DNA from: Noviherbaspirillum denitrificans
GTDB taxonomy: Bacteria; Pseudomonadota; Gammaproteobacteria; Burkholderiales; Burkholderiaceae_D
NCBI RefSeq assembly: GCF_002211445.1
Contig: NZ_LSTO01000001.1
Coordinates: 3,846,026 to 3,879,976, forward strand
Direction of reading: 5' to 3'
DNA length: 33,951 nucleotides
The translations under genes and the position numbers were made by a program. The stretch's first letter is position 1, and each line of letters opens with the position of its first letter. Under the pieces are notes generated by a model. The model ran no database searches, was not told the origin of the DNA, and saw only the letters and a list, made by a program, of their open reading frames with translations. This document shows, one piece after another, positions 7,966 through 16,025 of the stretch.

Positions 7966-9552
7966 TCAGCCGGTACGAACAACGCCGGGGCGGCCATACT
8001 CGACGACAAACGACGCGATCGTGGCGACACCCGAATCAGCCGCTCGCACATCGTCGAGCGCCTGGAAGCGCACTGTCGTGCCGGACGGCTTGACCTCCAT
8101 CGACACATAGCCGCGCCGGTCGCTGCGGCCATATCTGATATGCGGGTTTTGCGCGACGTACTGGTCGGTGCGCGATTGCGGGCGCGAGTTGGAGGACACC
8201 GATGTGCCGCAGAACTCGGTGGCGACGATGGGATTGCCGGCCGACGTCGGGCGGAAGAAATCGGGCTTGAGGTCGGCGGCGTAGAAGGTGTGCACGTCGC
8301 CGGAAATGACCAGCGGATTGGCCGCTTCGTGCTTCACCAGGCCGTCCAGCAGGCGCCGGCGCGCGGCGGGGTAGCCGTCCCAGCCGTCGGTCCAGAAGCG
8401 GCCGTCACCTTCCTTCTCGACCGGCACCTGCGACGCGCGCGCCATCAGGGTTTGCTGCGCGAGGATGTTCCAGCGCGCCTTCGACGAAGCAAATCCCTCC
8501 ATCAGCCACGCTTCCTGTTCCGGGCCGAGCAGCGAACGGGCTGGATCGGCAAGTTCGGCGCAGCCGTTGGTCACGGACGACGAGCCGCCGCGTCCCGGGC
8601 TTGGGCAGGCGTGATAGGAGCGGTACTGGCGGCTGTCGAGCACATGGAATCGCGCCAGCCTGCCCCAGTCGTAACGATCGTAAATGCGCAGGTGCGCGTA
8701 GCGTTGCGGACCGTCCGGCAATGCGTGCAGGCGCACCGGCATATGCTCGTAAAACGCCTGGTAGGCAGCGGCGCGGCGCGCGAGGAAGTTGGGATCGATC
8801 CGCTCGTCGCGGTCCTTGCCGTAATCGTTTGCGACTTCATGGTCGTCCCAGGTGACGATCCAGGGTGCGGCGAGATGCGAGGCCTGCAGCAGCGGGTCGG
8901 ATTTGTACTGTGCATAGCGCGCACGGTAGTCCGCCAGCGTCATCGACTCATTGCTGCGGCGGCGTGGTGACGCAGGATGGGTGAGCTCATAGGGGCCCCA
9001 CTCATAAATGTAGTCGCCGAGGAAGGCGACGAGGTCCGGCGCTTCGGCAGCGATATGCCGGTGCGCCGCGTACTGGCCGAACTCCCAATGCTGGCAGGAG
9101 GCGAATGCCAGTCGCAGCGATGCGGGCAGCGTATCGGCCGCCGGGGCGGTACGCGTGCGCCCTGCGGGACTGACGGCGTCGCCGAGCATGAAACGGTACC
9201 AGTACCAGCGGTCAGGACGCAAGCCGGCGGCGTCGACGTGCACGCTGTGCGCCAGCTCGGGCAGTGCGGTTGCAGTGCCTTTCGCAGCGATCTTGCGGAA
9301 TGCTTCGTCCTCGGCGATTTCCCATTGCACCGCATACGGCTGGTTCCCGGATGATTGCGCATCGAGCGGATCGGGCAGGATGCGTGTCCAGAGCACGACG
9401 CTGTCTGCACGCGGCGACCCGGACGCGACGCCGAGGCTGAAGGGATAGGATGCGATGCGCGTGACCGCACGGGACGGGAACGCCGATGCGAGCGCGGCCA
9501 GCGAGAGCAGCCGTGCCGCTTGCGCGAGAAAATTTCTGCGGTCGGAATGCAT
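7966..9552 (-). CDS. PhoD-like alkaline phosphatase/phosphodiesterase, Tat-exported
   Basis: 528 residues. The N-terminus MHSDRRNFLAQAARLLSLAALASAF is a twin-arginine signal (Arg5-Arg6, xRRNFL), so the enzyme is folded in the cytoplasm and exported to the periplasm. The PhoD metallophosphatase core is visible: an N-terminal Ig-like domain with FSLGVASGSPRADSVVLWTR (38-57), ASCQ (151-154, Cys153), FLGDYIYE (177-184, Asp180), WDDHEVANDYG (235-245, Asp237 and His238), and SGDVHTF (417-423, His421). PhoD enzymes hydrolyse phosphate mono- and diesters with Ca and Fe cofactors and serve phosphate scavenging. No Pho box was recognised. No clear Shine-Dalgarno precedes the ATG. The gene runs 65 bp downstream of, and on the same strand as, the thioesterase gene, with a small hairpin (9568-9585) between them. 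Confidence 0.9.
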   Translation of the reverse strand: MHSDRRNFLAQAARLLSLAALASAFPSRAVTRIASYPFSLGVASGSPRADSVVLWTRILPDPLDAQSSGNQPYAVQWEIAEDEAFRKIAAKGTATALPELAHSVHVDAAGLRPDRWYWYRFMLGDAVSPAGRTRTAPAADTLPASLRLAFASCQHWEFGQYAAHRHIAAEAPDLVAFLGDYIYEWGPYELTHPASPRRRSNESMTLADYRARYAQYKSDPLLQASHLAAPWIVTWDDHEVANDYGKDRDERIDPNFLARRAAAYQAFYEHMPVRLHALPDGPQRYAHLRIYDRYDWGRLARFHVLDSRQYRSYHACPSPGRGGSSSVTNGCAELADPARSLLGPEQEAWLMEGFASSKARWNILAQQTLMARASQVPVEKEGDGRFWTDGWDGYPAARRRLLDGLVKHEAANPLVISGDVHTFYAADLKPDFFRPTSAGNPIVATEFCGTSVSSNSRPQSRTDQYVAQNPHIRYGRSDRRGYVSMEVKPSGTTVRFQALDDVRAADSGVATIASFVVEYGRPGVVRTG

Positions 9553-9617
9553 GGAGATGTGAGGAGAGGGGATGAACCCATCCCCCCGGAGCAGGTCAAA
9601 GCGGATGTTGTCTCATG

Positions 9618-10022
9618 TCACGATTCAAGCGGCGGCAGTTGCCGCGGCTTGCGGTCCTCGCCGGTGGCGACATAGGTGAGCGTCGCTTCCGTCACCTTCA
9701 CTGTCTCGACCTGCAAGCGATTGCGCTCGGCGTACACTTCGACATTGACGGTGATCGACGTGTTGCCCACCTTGACCACTTCCGCATAGAAGGAAAGCAG
9801 GTCGCCGACGAACACCGGCTGCTTGAACACGAAGGAATTCACGGCAACAGTCGCGACCCGGCCATTGGCGCGGCGCACTGCGGGCAACGCGCCGGCAATG
9901 TCGACCTGCGCCATGATCCATCCGCCAAACACGTCGCCGTGCACGTTGGCATCGGCCGGCATCGGCATCACGCGCAGTTGCGGCATTTTCCCTGCGGGCA
10001 GGGTGGTTTGCGGGTCAGTCAT
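9618..10022 (-). CDS. Acyl-CoA thioesterase, hotdog fold (YciA type)
   Basis: 134 residues from the ATG at 10022, chosen over a possible start at 10088 because gagaggagaagaag directly precedes it as a strong Shine-Dalgarno and the upstream extension is Cys-rich and unlike the family. The protein shows the hotdog signature NVHGDVFGGWIMAQVDIAGALPA (about 29-51), with the Asp in HGDVFGG typical of YciA/BFIT-type hexameric acyl-CoA hydrolases, then VAVNSFVFKQPV, GDLLSFYAEVVKVG and a C-terminal ATLTYVA strand. It would hydrolyse short or medium acyl-CoA esters in the cytosol. It is divergent from the Atm1-type ABC gene, with 71 bp between the starts. Confidence 0.88.
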   Translation of the reverse strand: MTDPQTTLPAGKMPQLRVMPMPADANVHGDVFGGWIMAQVDIAGALPAVRRANGRVATVAVNSFVFKQPVFVGDLLSFYAEVVKVGNTSITVNVEVYAERNRLQVETVKVTEATLTYVATGEDRKPRQLPPLES

Positions 10023-10093
10023 CTTCTTCTCCTCTCTGTTGCAGCTACAATCGTCAAAGCAACAGCATAAACCAAACTTGTTGAACATTTTTC

Positions 10094-11953
10094 ATGCGAC
10101 GCCATCCTGTATCCTCCCCCGAGCCCCCGGCCAACCAGGGAACACGCAATGACTGGGTCACCCTCAAGACGCTGTTCCCCTACCTATGGGCGTACAAGTG
10201 GCGCATGCTGCTGGCGCTGACCTTCCTCGTCGGCGCCAAGCTGGCCAACGTCGGCGTGCCTATCGTGCTCAAGAAACTGGTCGACCACATGACGATCAGC
10301 GCGGACAATCCGCGCGCGCTGCTGGTCTTGCCTGTCGGCATACTGGTTGCGTACGGCTTGCTGCGGCTGTGCACGACGATGTTCACCGAGCTGCGCGAAT
10401 TCGTGTTCGCCAAGGTGACGCAGAGCGCGGTGCGCACCGTCGCGCTCCAGGTGTTCCGCCACCTGCATGCGCTGTCGCTGCGCTTCCACCTGAACCGCCA
10501 GACCGGCGGCATGACGCGCGACATCGAGCGCGGTACGCGCGGCATTTCCTCGCTGGTGTCCTATACCTTGTACAGCATCCTGCCGACGCTGGTCGAGATC
10601 TCGCTGGTGATCGGCTACCTTGTGCTGCACTACGACGTGTGGTTCGCGGCGATCACCTTCGGCGCACTGATCGTCTACATCGCCTATACCGTTGCCGTGA
10701 CCGAATGGCGGACCGGATTCCGCCGGACGATGAACGACCTCGATTCCAAGGCGAACACACGCGCCATCGACTCGCTCATCAATTACGAAACGGTAAAGTA
10801 CTTCGGCAACGAAGAATACGAGGCGCGCCGCTACGACAAGAGCCTGCAGAACTGGGAAACCGCCGCCGTGAAGTCCCAGACCTCGCTCTCGCTGCTGAAC
10901 ACCGGCCAGTCCTTCATCATCGCTGTCGCGGTCACGCTCATCCTGTGGCGCGCGACGCAGGGCGTGATCGACGGCACGATGACGCTGGGCGACCTGGTGC
11001 TGGTCAATGCCTTCATGATCCAGCTTTACATCCCGCTCAATTTCCTTGGCGTGATCTATCGCGAAATCAAGCAAAGCCTGGCCGACATGGAGCGGCTGTT
11101 CACGCTGCTCGACCAGCACAAGGAAGTGGCCGACCGGCCGGAGGCGAAGCCGATCGAGATCAAGGGCGCGGAAGTGCGTTTCGAGCATGTCGACTTCAGC
11201 TACGAAACCAAGCGGCAGATCCTGTTCGATGTCGACTTCAGCATTCCGGCCGGAACCACGACGGCAGTGGTCGGTCACAGCGGTTCGGGCAAGTCGACGC
11301 TGTCGCGCCTGTTGTTCCGCTTCTATGACATCAACAAGGGCAGCATCACCATCGACGGGCAGGACCTGCGCGACGTGACACAGGTGTCGCTGCGCAAGTC
11401 GATCGGCATCGTGCCGCAGGACACCGTGCTGTTCAACGACACCATCGCTTACAACATTGCCTACGGCAGGCCGGATGCCGGCAAGGACGAAATCATTGCC
11501 GCGGCGAAGGCGGCCTACATCCATGACTTCATCGAAAGCCTGCCTGACGGCTATGACACCAAGGTCGGCGAACGCGGCCTCAAGCTGTCCGGCGGCGAGA
11601 AGCAACGCGTGGCGATCGCGCGCACGCTGCTGAAGGATCCCGCGATCCTGATCTTCGACGAAGCAACCTCGGCCCTCGATTCGAAATCGGAACAGGCGAT
11701 CCAGGCGCAATTGAAGGAGATCGCGAAGGACCGCACCACGCTGGTCATCGCGCACCGACTCTCGACCATTGCCGACGCTGCGCAGATCCTCGTGCTTGAC
11801 CACGGACGTATCATCGAACGCGGCACCCATGGGCAGCTGCTTGCAGCGAACGGCGCCTATGCCCAAATGTGGGAGCGCCAGCAGGCACGCCAGGAAGTCC
11901 CTGCCTCGTCGCCTCGCCCGGATTCCGAGGACGAAGAATCGGCGGCCGCCTAG
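10094..11953 (+). CDS. Atm1/HMT1-type ABC exporter (ABCB7 family), ATPase and permease fused
   Basis: 619 residues: a type-1 exporter membrane domain of six helices (about 38-330) and an ATPase domain with Walker A GHSGSGKS (394-401), Q-loop PQDTVLF (441-447), signature LSGGEKQ (498-504), Walker B ILIFDEATSALD (518-529) and H-loop His554. The N-terminal GVPIVLKKLVDH and NRQTGGMTRDIERGTRG segments are characteristic of Atm1-like transporters. Arg206, Arg210, Asn269, Gln272 and Arg323 fall in the contexts that bind glutathione in the Novosphingobium NaAtm1 structure. This supports export of glutathione derivatives or metal-glutathione adducts and a role in thiol or heavy-metal homeostasis. The start at 10094 has no clear Shine-Dalgarno. 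A LysR gene follows after 32 bp and may be co-transcribed. Confidence 0.92.
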   Translation: MRRHPVSSPEPPANQGTRNDWVTLKTLFPYLWAYKWRMLLALTFLVGAKLANVGVPIVLKKLVDHMTISADNPRALLVLPVGILVAYGLLRLCTTMFTELREFVFAKVTQSAVRTVALQVFRHLHALSLRFHLNRQTGGMTRDIERGTRGISSLVSYTLYSILPTLVEISLVIGYLVLHYDVWFAAITFGALIVYIAYTVAVTEWRTGFRRTMNDLDSKANTRAIDSLINYETVKYFGNEEYEARRYDKSLQNWETAAVKSQTSLSLLNTGQSFIIAVAVTLILWRATQGVIDGTMTLGDLVLVNAFMIQLYIPLNFLGVIYREIKQSLADMERLFTLLDQHKEVADRPEAKPIEIKGAEVRFEHVDFSYETKRQILFDVDFSIPAGTTTAVVGHSGSGKSTLSRLLFRFYDINKGSITIDGQDLRDVTQVSLRKSIGIVPQDTVLFNDTIAYNIAYGRPDAGKDEIIAAAKAAYIHDFIESLPDGYDTKVGERGLKLSGGEKQRVAIARTLLKDPAILIFDEATSALDSKSEQAIQAQLKEIAKDRTTLVIAHRLSTIADAAQILVLDHGRIIERGTHGQLLAANGAYAQMWERQQARQEVPASSPRPDSEDEESAAA

Positions 11954-11985
11954 CATTGCCGAGGGAAGGCGTCTAACATAGCGCC

Positions 11986-12951
11986 ATGGAAACCAAGTGG
12001 CTGGAAGACTTCATCTCATTGGCCGAGACCCGCAGCTTCAGCCGGTCGGCGGAATTGCGCCATGTGACGCAGCCCGCGTTCTCGCGCCGCATCCAGTCGC
12101 TGGAAGCGTGGCTCGGTGCCGACCTCATTGACCGCACCTCCTATCCGACCCGCCTGACGCCCGCCGGGGAAGTGTTCTACGAGCAGGCGCTGGAGATGCT
12201 GGGCCAGATCAACAATGCGCGCGCGCTCCTGCGCGGCAAGCGTCCCACCGCGCAAACCACGGTCGATTTTGCGGTGCCGCACACGCTGTCGCTGACCTTC
12301 ATGCCGAAGTGGATGACCGAGCTCGAGGAGGGGTTCGGCACCTTGCGCACGCGTCTGATCGCGTTGAACGTGCACGATGCGGTGATGACGATGGTGGAGG
12401 GCGGCTGCGACCTCCTGCTGTGCTACCACCACCCGCGTCAGCCGGTGCAGCTCGATGCCAGCCGCTATGAAATGCTCACGCTCGGCAACGAGGCATTGCG
12501 CGCGTACTCGCGTTGCGACCGCAGCGGCACGCCGCAGTTTTTGCTGCCCGGCAGCGCCAAGTCGCCGCTGCCTTTCCTCTCCTACACCAGCAACGCCTAC
12601 CTCGGTCGCATGGTGGAACTGATCCTCTCCGATGCGAAGCGTCCGCTGCACCTCGAGAAGCGCTACGAAACCGACATGGCCGAGGGCCTGAAGATGATGG
12701 CGCTCGAAGGGCACGGCGTGGTCTTCCTGCCCGAATCCGCAGTCACGCGCGAAGTACGCCAGAAGCAGCTCGCGCGCGCCGACGGCGGGCAATCCGGCTG
12801 GGAAGTGAACATGGAAATCCGTCTCTACCGTGAGCGCCCCACGTCGCAGCGCCCGGGCAAACCCATCGTGTCGCGCCTCTGGGATTACCTCGTGCAGCGC
12901 AGCCAGGCGCAGACCAAAGTACGTGCCAGGAAGCGCAAGGACGCGGCCTGA
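11986..12951 (+). CDS. LysR-family transcriptional regulator, HypT/YjiE-like
   Basis: 321 residues: an N-terminal winged helix-turn-helix with FSRSAELRHVTQPAFSRRIQSLEAWLGADLIDR (split here as FSRSAEL, then QPAFSRRIQSLE, then DLIDR, residues about 17-50) and a C-terminal periplasmic-binding-protein-like effector domain. Several phrases resemble E. coli HypT (YjiE), the hypochlorite-responsive regulator: ETKWL near the start, QPAFSRRI, SYTSNAYLGRMV (compare NYSRNSYMGRLI) and LPESAVTREVR (compare LPEYAIQQEIR). That comparison is from memory. The Shine-Dalgarno is gaggga, about 14 bases upstream, and weak in spacing. gdhA follows on the same strand after 137 bp, and the gap contains a LysR-type dyad at 12965-12987, so gdhA is the likely target. 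Confidence 0.88.
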   Translation: METKWLEDFISLAETRSFSRSAELRHVTQPAFSRRIQSLEAWLGADLIDRTSYPTRLTPAGEVFYEQALEMLGQINNARALLRGKRPTAQTTVDFAVPHTLSLTFMPKWMTELEEGFGTLRTRLIALNVHDAVMTMVEGGCDLLLCYHHPRQPVQLDASRYEMLTLGNEALRAYSRCDRSGTPQFLLPGSAKSPLPFLSYTSNAYLGRMVELILSDAKRPLHLEKRYETDMAEGLKMMALEGHGVVFLPESAVTREVRQKQLARADGGQSGWEVNMEIRLYRERPTSQRPGKPIVSRLWDYLVQRSQAQTKVRARKRKDAA

Positions 12952-12964
12952 CATGCCGCACCAA

Positions 12965-12987
12965 AACTATGCGTTTCATGCATAGTT
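12965..12987. promoter_or_regulatory. LysR-type operator candidate (T-N11-A dyad) upstream of gdhA
   Basis: A perfect 8-bp inverted repeat, aactatgc (12965-12972) and gcatagtt (12980-12987), has a 7-base spacer. Inside it is ATGC-N7-GCAT, with T970 and A982 in the canonical T-N11-A arrangement of LysR-type boxes. It lies 102 bp before gdhA and 14 bp after the LysR gene. No T-run follows, so it is not an intrinsic terminator. Confidence 0.6.
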
Positions 12988-13088
12988 ACATGCGCACAAA
13001 GCATTGGATTTGCTGCAACGCCTTGCAATAGCATCCATCCCGTGTCGCACCTCATTGTGCGTATGAACCCGGAAGGAGCGTAGGCAGC

Positions 13089-14375
13089 ATGTCCATCAAA
13101 CACGAAGTCCCGTCTTACCTGACCCCGCACGAAATCGGCCCCTGGGGCGTTTACCTCGAACAGATCGACCGCGTCACGCCGCACCTCGGCTCACTCGCGC
13201 GCTGGGTCGAAACCCTCAAGCGCCCGAAGCGCATCCTCGTCGTCGACGTGCCCATCGAGCGTGACGACGGCACCATCGCGCACTTCGAAGGCTATCGTGT
13301 GCAGCACAACACCTCGCGCGGCCCGGGCAAGGGCGGCGTGCGTTTCCACCAGGACGTGACCTTGTCCGAAGTCATGGCGCTGTCCGCCTGGATGACGGTC
13401 AAGAACGCCGCGGTCAACGTGCCGTACGGCGGCGCCAAGGGCGGCATCCGCGTCGATCCGCGCACCCTGTCCACCGGCGAACTGCAGCGCATGACGCGCC
13501 GCTATACCAGCGAAATCAACATCATCATCGGCCCCAACAAGGACATCCCGGCGCCGGACGTCAACACCAATGAAAAGGTGATGGCATGGATGATGGATAC
13601 CTATTCCATGAACCAGGGCAGCACCGCCACTGGCGTCGTGACCGGCAAGCCGATCTCCCTTGGCGGCAGCCTCGGCCGTCATGAAGCGACCGGCCGCGGC
13701 GTCTACGTCGTCGGCTGCGAAGCGGCGGCAAAGCGTGGCCTCGACATCAAGGGCGCGCGTATTGCAGTGCAAGGTTTCGGCAATGTGGGCGGCATCGCGG
13801 CCCGTCTGTTCGCGGAAGCGGGTGCAAAGGTCGTCGCTGTGCAGGACCACGTTGGCACCGTCGTGCGCGAGTCCGGCATTGATGTGAATGCCCTTCAGGC
13901 CCACGTGAAGGAACACGGCAGCGTTGCCGGCTTCCGCAACGCGGAAGCGATCGCCGACCGCGCCAGCTTCTGGGAAGTCGACTGCGACATCCTGATCCCG
14001 GCGGCGCTCGAACAGCAGATCACCGAAGCCAATGCGAACAAGATCCGCGCCAAGATCATCCTCGAAGGCGCCAACGGCCCGACGACGCCGGCGGCGGACG
14101 ATATCCTCCATGAGAAGGGCGTGTTGGTCGTGCCGGACGTCATCGCGAATGCTGGCGGTGTGACGGTCAGCTACTTCGAATGGGTGCAGGACTTCTCCAG
14201 CTTCTTCTGGACCGAAGACGAGATCAACCAGCGCCTCACGCGCATCATGCGCGAGGCATTCACCGCCGTCTGGCAGCTTGCCGAAGAAAAGAAGGTATCC
14301 CTGCGTACCGCCGCCTTCATCGTGGCATGTACCCGGGTGCTGCAGGCGCGCGAGATGCGCGGCCTCTATCCCTGA
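13089..14375 (+). CDS. gdhA: Glutamate dehydrogenase (Glu/Leu/Phe/Val dehydrogenase family)
   Basis: 428 residues, the length of the small hexameric glutamate dehydrogenases. It catalyses reversible oxidative deamination of glutamate to 2-oxoglutarate and ammonia. It has the substrate and catalytic region with Lys81 ([11 protein letters not shown]), Lys105 (TVKNAAV) and Lys117 ([13 protein letters not shown]), and the NAD(P)-binding Rossmann motif GFGNVGG (229-235). Near the C-terminus is [17 protein letters not shown], a phrase diagnostic of the family. Cofactor preference is not certain from sequence. The Shine-Dalgarno ggaagg/aggag is at 13072-13078. The preceding LysR gene and dyad suggest regulated expression. 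The glutamate uptake operon is 650 bp downstream, which fits a catabolic role. Confidence 0.93.
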   Translation: MSIKHEVPSYLTPHEIGPWGVYLEQIDRVTPHLGSLARWVETLKRPKRILVVDVPIERDDGTIAHFEGYRVQHNTSRGPGKGGVRFHQDVTLSEVMALSAWMTVKNAAVNVPYGGAKGGIRVDPRTLSTGELQRMTRRYTSEINIIIGPNKDIPAPDVNTNEKVMAWMMDTYSMNQGSTATGVVTGKPISLGGSLGRHEATGRGVYVVGCEAAAKRGLDIKGARIAVQGFGNVGGIAARLFAEAGAKVVAVQDHVGTVVRESGIDVNALQAHVKEHGSVAGFRNAEAIADRASFWEVDCDILIPAALEQQITEANANKIRAKIILEGANGPTTPAADDILHEKGVLVVPDVIANAGGVTVSYFEWVQDFSSFFWTEDEINQRLTRIMREAFTAVWQLAEEKKVSLRTAAFIVACTRVLQAREMRGLYP

Positions 14376-14392
14376 TCGGCATCAAGAGAATG

Positions 14393-14415
14393 GCGGCGGG
14401 CAACGCACCCGCCGC
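14393..14415 (+). terminator. GC-rich hairpin downstream of gdhA (possible terminator or mRNA stabiliser)
   Basis: gcggcggg (14393-14400) and cccgccgc (14408-14415) form a perfect 8-bp stem with a 7-base loop, 18 bp after the gdhA stop. No T-run follows, so intrinsic termination is doubtful and it may instead protect the 3' end. Confidence 0.35.
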
Positions 14416-14495
14416 AATCAAAACCAGCCGACCGCCCGCAAGCCCGACAGAGGCCGGCGGCGGCTGATTGCAGCACAGCATGAGCAGGAGACCTT

Positions 14496-14849
14496 ATGCA
14501 TGCCTTATCCCCGCCAGCCCCACGAGGGGCTACTCCTTCGCGTCAAGCGAAGCGTCCGTATGCACGGCAACAACAAGCCGAAGCCTTACCGCCGAATGAC
14601 GTGCTATTGTTTGGTTTGCGTGCCAGTGCGCAGAATTCAAATGGCTTCGTCGTGGTCGGCGATGCTCTCTCCGCCGAACCTTACGCCATCCAGCTGCGCA
14701 AGGACATTGCTCCCTTCATGGGCCCGTTCGATCACGATTCGGGTCGCCGCTCAATGAAGGGCAGATCTACAGACAGTTCGTACTTGGTTAAAGAGTCCCG
14801 TTCCCTGCATGGCCGTCCATGCAGGAAGCAGGTACGTAGTACCACGTAA
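14496..14849 (+). CDS. Hypothetical small protein, possibly a remnant
   Basis: A 117-codon frame with AGGAG about 7 bases before its ATG. I do not recognise the whole protein. The first 45 codons and the last 30 have poor codon use, but the middle (about 14635-14755) has the strong G/C third-position bias of real genes here and reads NGFVVVGDALSAEPYAIQLR and then PFMGPFDHDSG. That stretch resembles the C-terminal strands of SMI1/KNR4 (SUKH) domains, where a GD.....PYALDL-type segment is followed by a DHDSG-like turn. The resemblance is by eye and weak. The rest of that domain is missing, so this may be a degraded fragment, or no gene at all. A weak terminator-like hairpin follows at 14888-14914. 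Confidence 0.35.
   Translation: MHALSPPAPRGATPSRQAKRPYARQQQAEALPPNDVLLFGLRASAQNSNGFVVVGDALSAEPYAIQLRKDIAPFMGPFDHDSGRRSMKGRSTDSSYLVKESRSLHGRPCRKQVRSTT
14804..14825. repeat. Inverted repeat in the gdhA-gltI gap
   Basis: A perfect 9-bp inverted repeat, cctgcatgg (14804-14812) and ccatgcagg (14817-14825), has a 4-base loop (ccgt). No T-run follows on either strand. It overlaps the tail of the doubtful ORF. Its role is unknown: it could be an operator or an RNA hairpin. Confidence 0.5.
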
Positions 14850-14887
14850 GGGTTCGCGCGCCTTTTCGGTGCGGATCGCAGGCAGTC

Positions 14888-14914
14888 AACGTGTCCGCCT
14901 GAAGGCACGTTTTT
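14888..14914 (+). terminator. Weak intrinsic terminator candidate upstream of gltI
   Basis: aacgtg (14888-14893) pairs with cacgtt (14906-14911), and cc (14895-14896) with gg (14904-14905) after one bulged T, around a 7-base loop. The 3' arm runs into five T residues. It would stop transcription from gdhA or from the small ORF before gltI. Confidence 0.45.
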
Positions 14915-14985
14915 CGCAATGAAGGAATGCACTTTAAAAGCCGGCTCGCGGGAAGTGAACAAGTGTGCTTTTGAAGCAGTCCTTT

Positions 14986-14994
14986 TGGTACACT
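14986..14994 (+). promoter_or_regulatory. Extended -10 promoter candidate of gltI
   Basis: TGGTACACT (14986-14994) fits an extended -10 element (TGn before a TATAAT-like hexamer, four of six matches). No good -35 stands at 17 bp. It would give a leader of about 20-25 nt containing the Shine-Dalgarno ctggaga at 15012-15018. Confidence 0.4.
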
Positions 14995-15022
14995 AGGCCC
15001 CGCAACTTTTCCTGGAGACAAC

Positions 15023-15919
15023 ATGAAACTATCAAAGATCATCACCGTCCTGATCGCCACCGGAGCAATCGCCGGCACGGCTCAAGCACAAGACCTCACC
15101 GGTACGCTGAAGAAGATCAAGGACACCGGCACCATTACCGTGGGGCACCGCGAGTCTTCCGTACCGTTCTCATACCTCGACGACAAGCAGCAGCCCATCG
15201 GCTACGCGATGGACCTGTGCATGAAGATCGTTGACGCGGTGAAGACGGAACTCAAGCTGCCCAACCTGAAGGTGAGCCTGCAGCCTGTCACGTCCAGCAA
15301 CCGCATCCCGCTGCTCCAGAACGGCACCATCGACCTGGAATGCGGCTCCACCACCAACTCGGTCGTGCGCCAGCAGCAGGTTGCATTCGGCCCGACCTAC
15401 TTCGTGGTCAACGTGACCGCCGCTGTCAAGAAGTCGTCCAACATCAACTCGCTGGCCGATCTGGCAGGCAAGACGGTGTCCACGACCTCCGGCACGACCT
15501 CGGTTCCGCTGCTGAAGGCCTATGAAAAGACCAAGCACGTGGACGTCAAGGAAATCTACGGCAAGGACCACGCCGAATCCTTCCTGCTGATGGCCGACGA
15601 CCGCTCGCAAGCTTTCGTGATGGACGACATCCTGCTGGCCGGCCAGATCGCCAACTCGCGCAACCCGGCTGACTTCAAGATCATCCAGGAATCGCTGCGC
15701 CAGGAGCCGTACAGCATGATGCTGCGCAAGGATGACCCGCAGTTCAAGGCGCTGGTCGACAAGACCATTGGCAATGTGATGAAGTCTGGTGAGATCGAGA
15801 AGATCTACTTCAAGTGGTTCCAGAGCCCGATCCCGCCGAAGAACATCAACATCAACTTCCCGATGACCCCGGCGATCCGCGAGGCATTCAAGAACCCGAA
15901 CGACAAGGGCGTTCAGTAA
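15023..15919 (+). CDS. gltI: Glutamate/aspartate ABC transporter, periplasmic binding protein
   Basis: 298 residues. A signal peptide of about 22 residues ends in AQA before QDLTG, so the protein is periplasmic. It has the bacterial extracellular solute-binding family 3 fold: ITVGHRESSVPFSYLDDKQQPIGYA in two short parts (GTITVGHRESSVPFSYLD, QPIGYAMDLC), the ligand contact region IDLECGSTTN, and SQAFVMDDILLAG and EPYSMMLRKDD near the C-terminus. These match GltI of the Glt transporter, which captures glutamate and aspartate. It heads the gltIJKL operon. A terminator-like hairpin directly after it should make its mRNA more abundant than the permease part, as is common for binding proteins. Confidence 0.93.
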   Translation: MKLSKIITVLIATGAIAGTAQAQDLTGTLKKIKDTGTITVGHRESSVPFSYLDDKQQPIGYAMDLCMKIVDAVKTELKLPNLKVSLQPVTSSNRIPLLQNGTIDLECGSTTNSVVRQQQVAFGPTYFVVNVTAAVKKSSNINSLADLAGKTVSTTSGTTSVPLLKAYEKTKHVDVKEIYGKDHAESFLLMADDRSQAFVMDDILLAGQIANSRNPADFKIIQESLRQEPYSMMLRKDDPQFKALVDKTIGNVMKSGEIEKIYFKWFQSPIPPKNININFPMTPAIREAFKNPNDKGVQ

Positions 15920-15940
15920 TCGCGTTGCACTCAAAGCAGG

Positions 15941-15976
15941 GCCGGAGGGGCGTTACAGCCGTTCCGGCTTTTTTTT
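15941..15976 (+). terminator. Intrinsic terminator/attenuator between gltI and gltJ
   Basis: gccggagggg (15941-15950) pairs with ccgttccggc (15959-15968) with one mismatch and one G-T pair, around an 8-base loop, followed by eight T residues. It lies 21 bp after the gltI stop and inside the operon, so termination is presumably partial. Confidence 0.75.
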
Positions 15977-16025
15977 AAGGCTGGGCCGGTAGCTTGGCCC
16001 GGCCGTGCAGGCTGGGAGAACAATA

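Noticed and set aside
10184-11956. A 590-codon minus-strand frame opposite the Atm1-type gene (similarly 6184-7716 opposite fadD)
   Set aside because: The composition is His/Arg/Asp-rich, typical of antisense frames in GC-rich genes, and the sense strand encodes well-recognised proteins.
14278-14757. A 159-codon frame overlapping the end of gdhA
   Set aside because: It is out of frame with gdhA, has poor codon use, and the better coding signal in this gap is in the 14496 frame.
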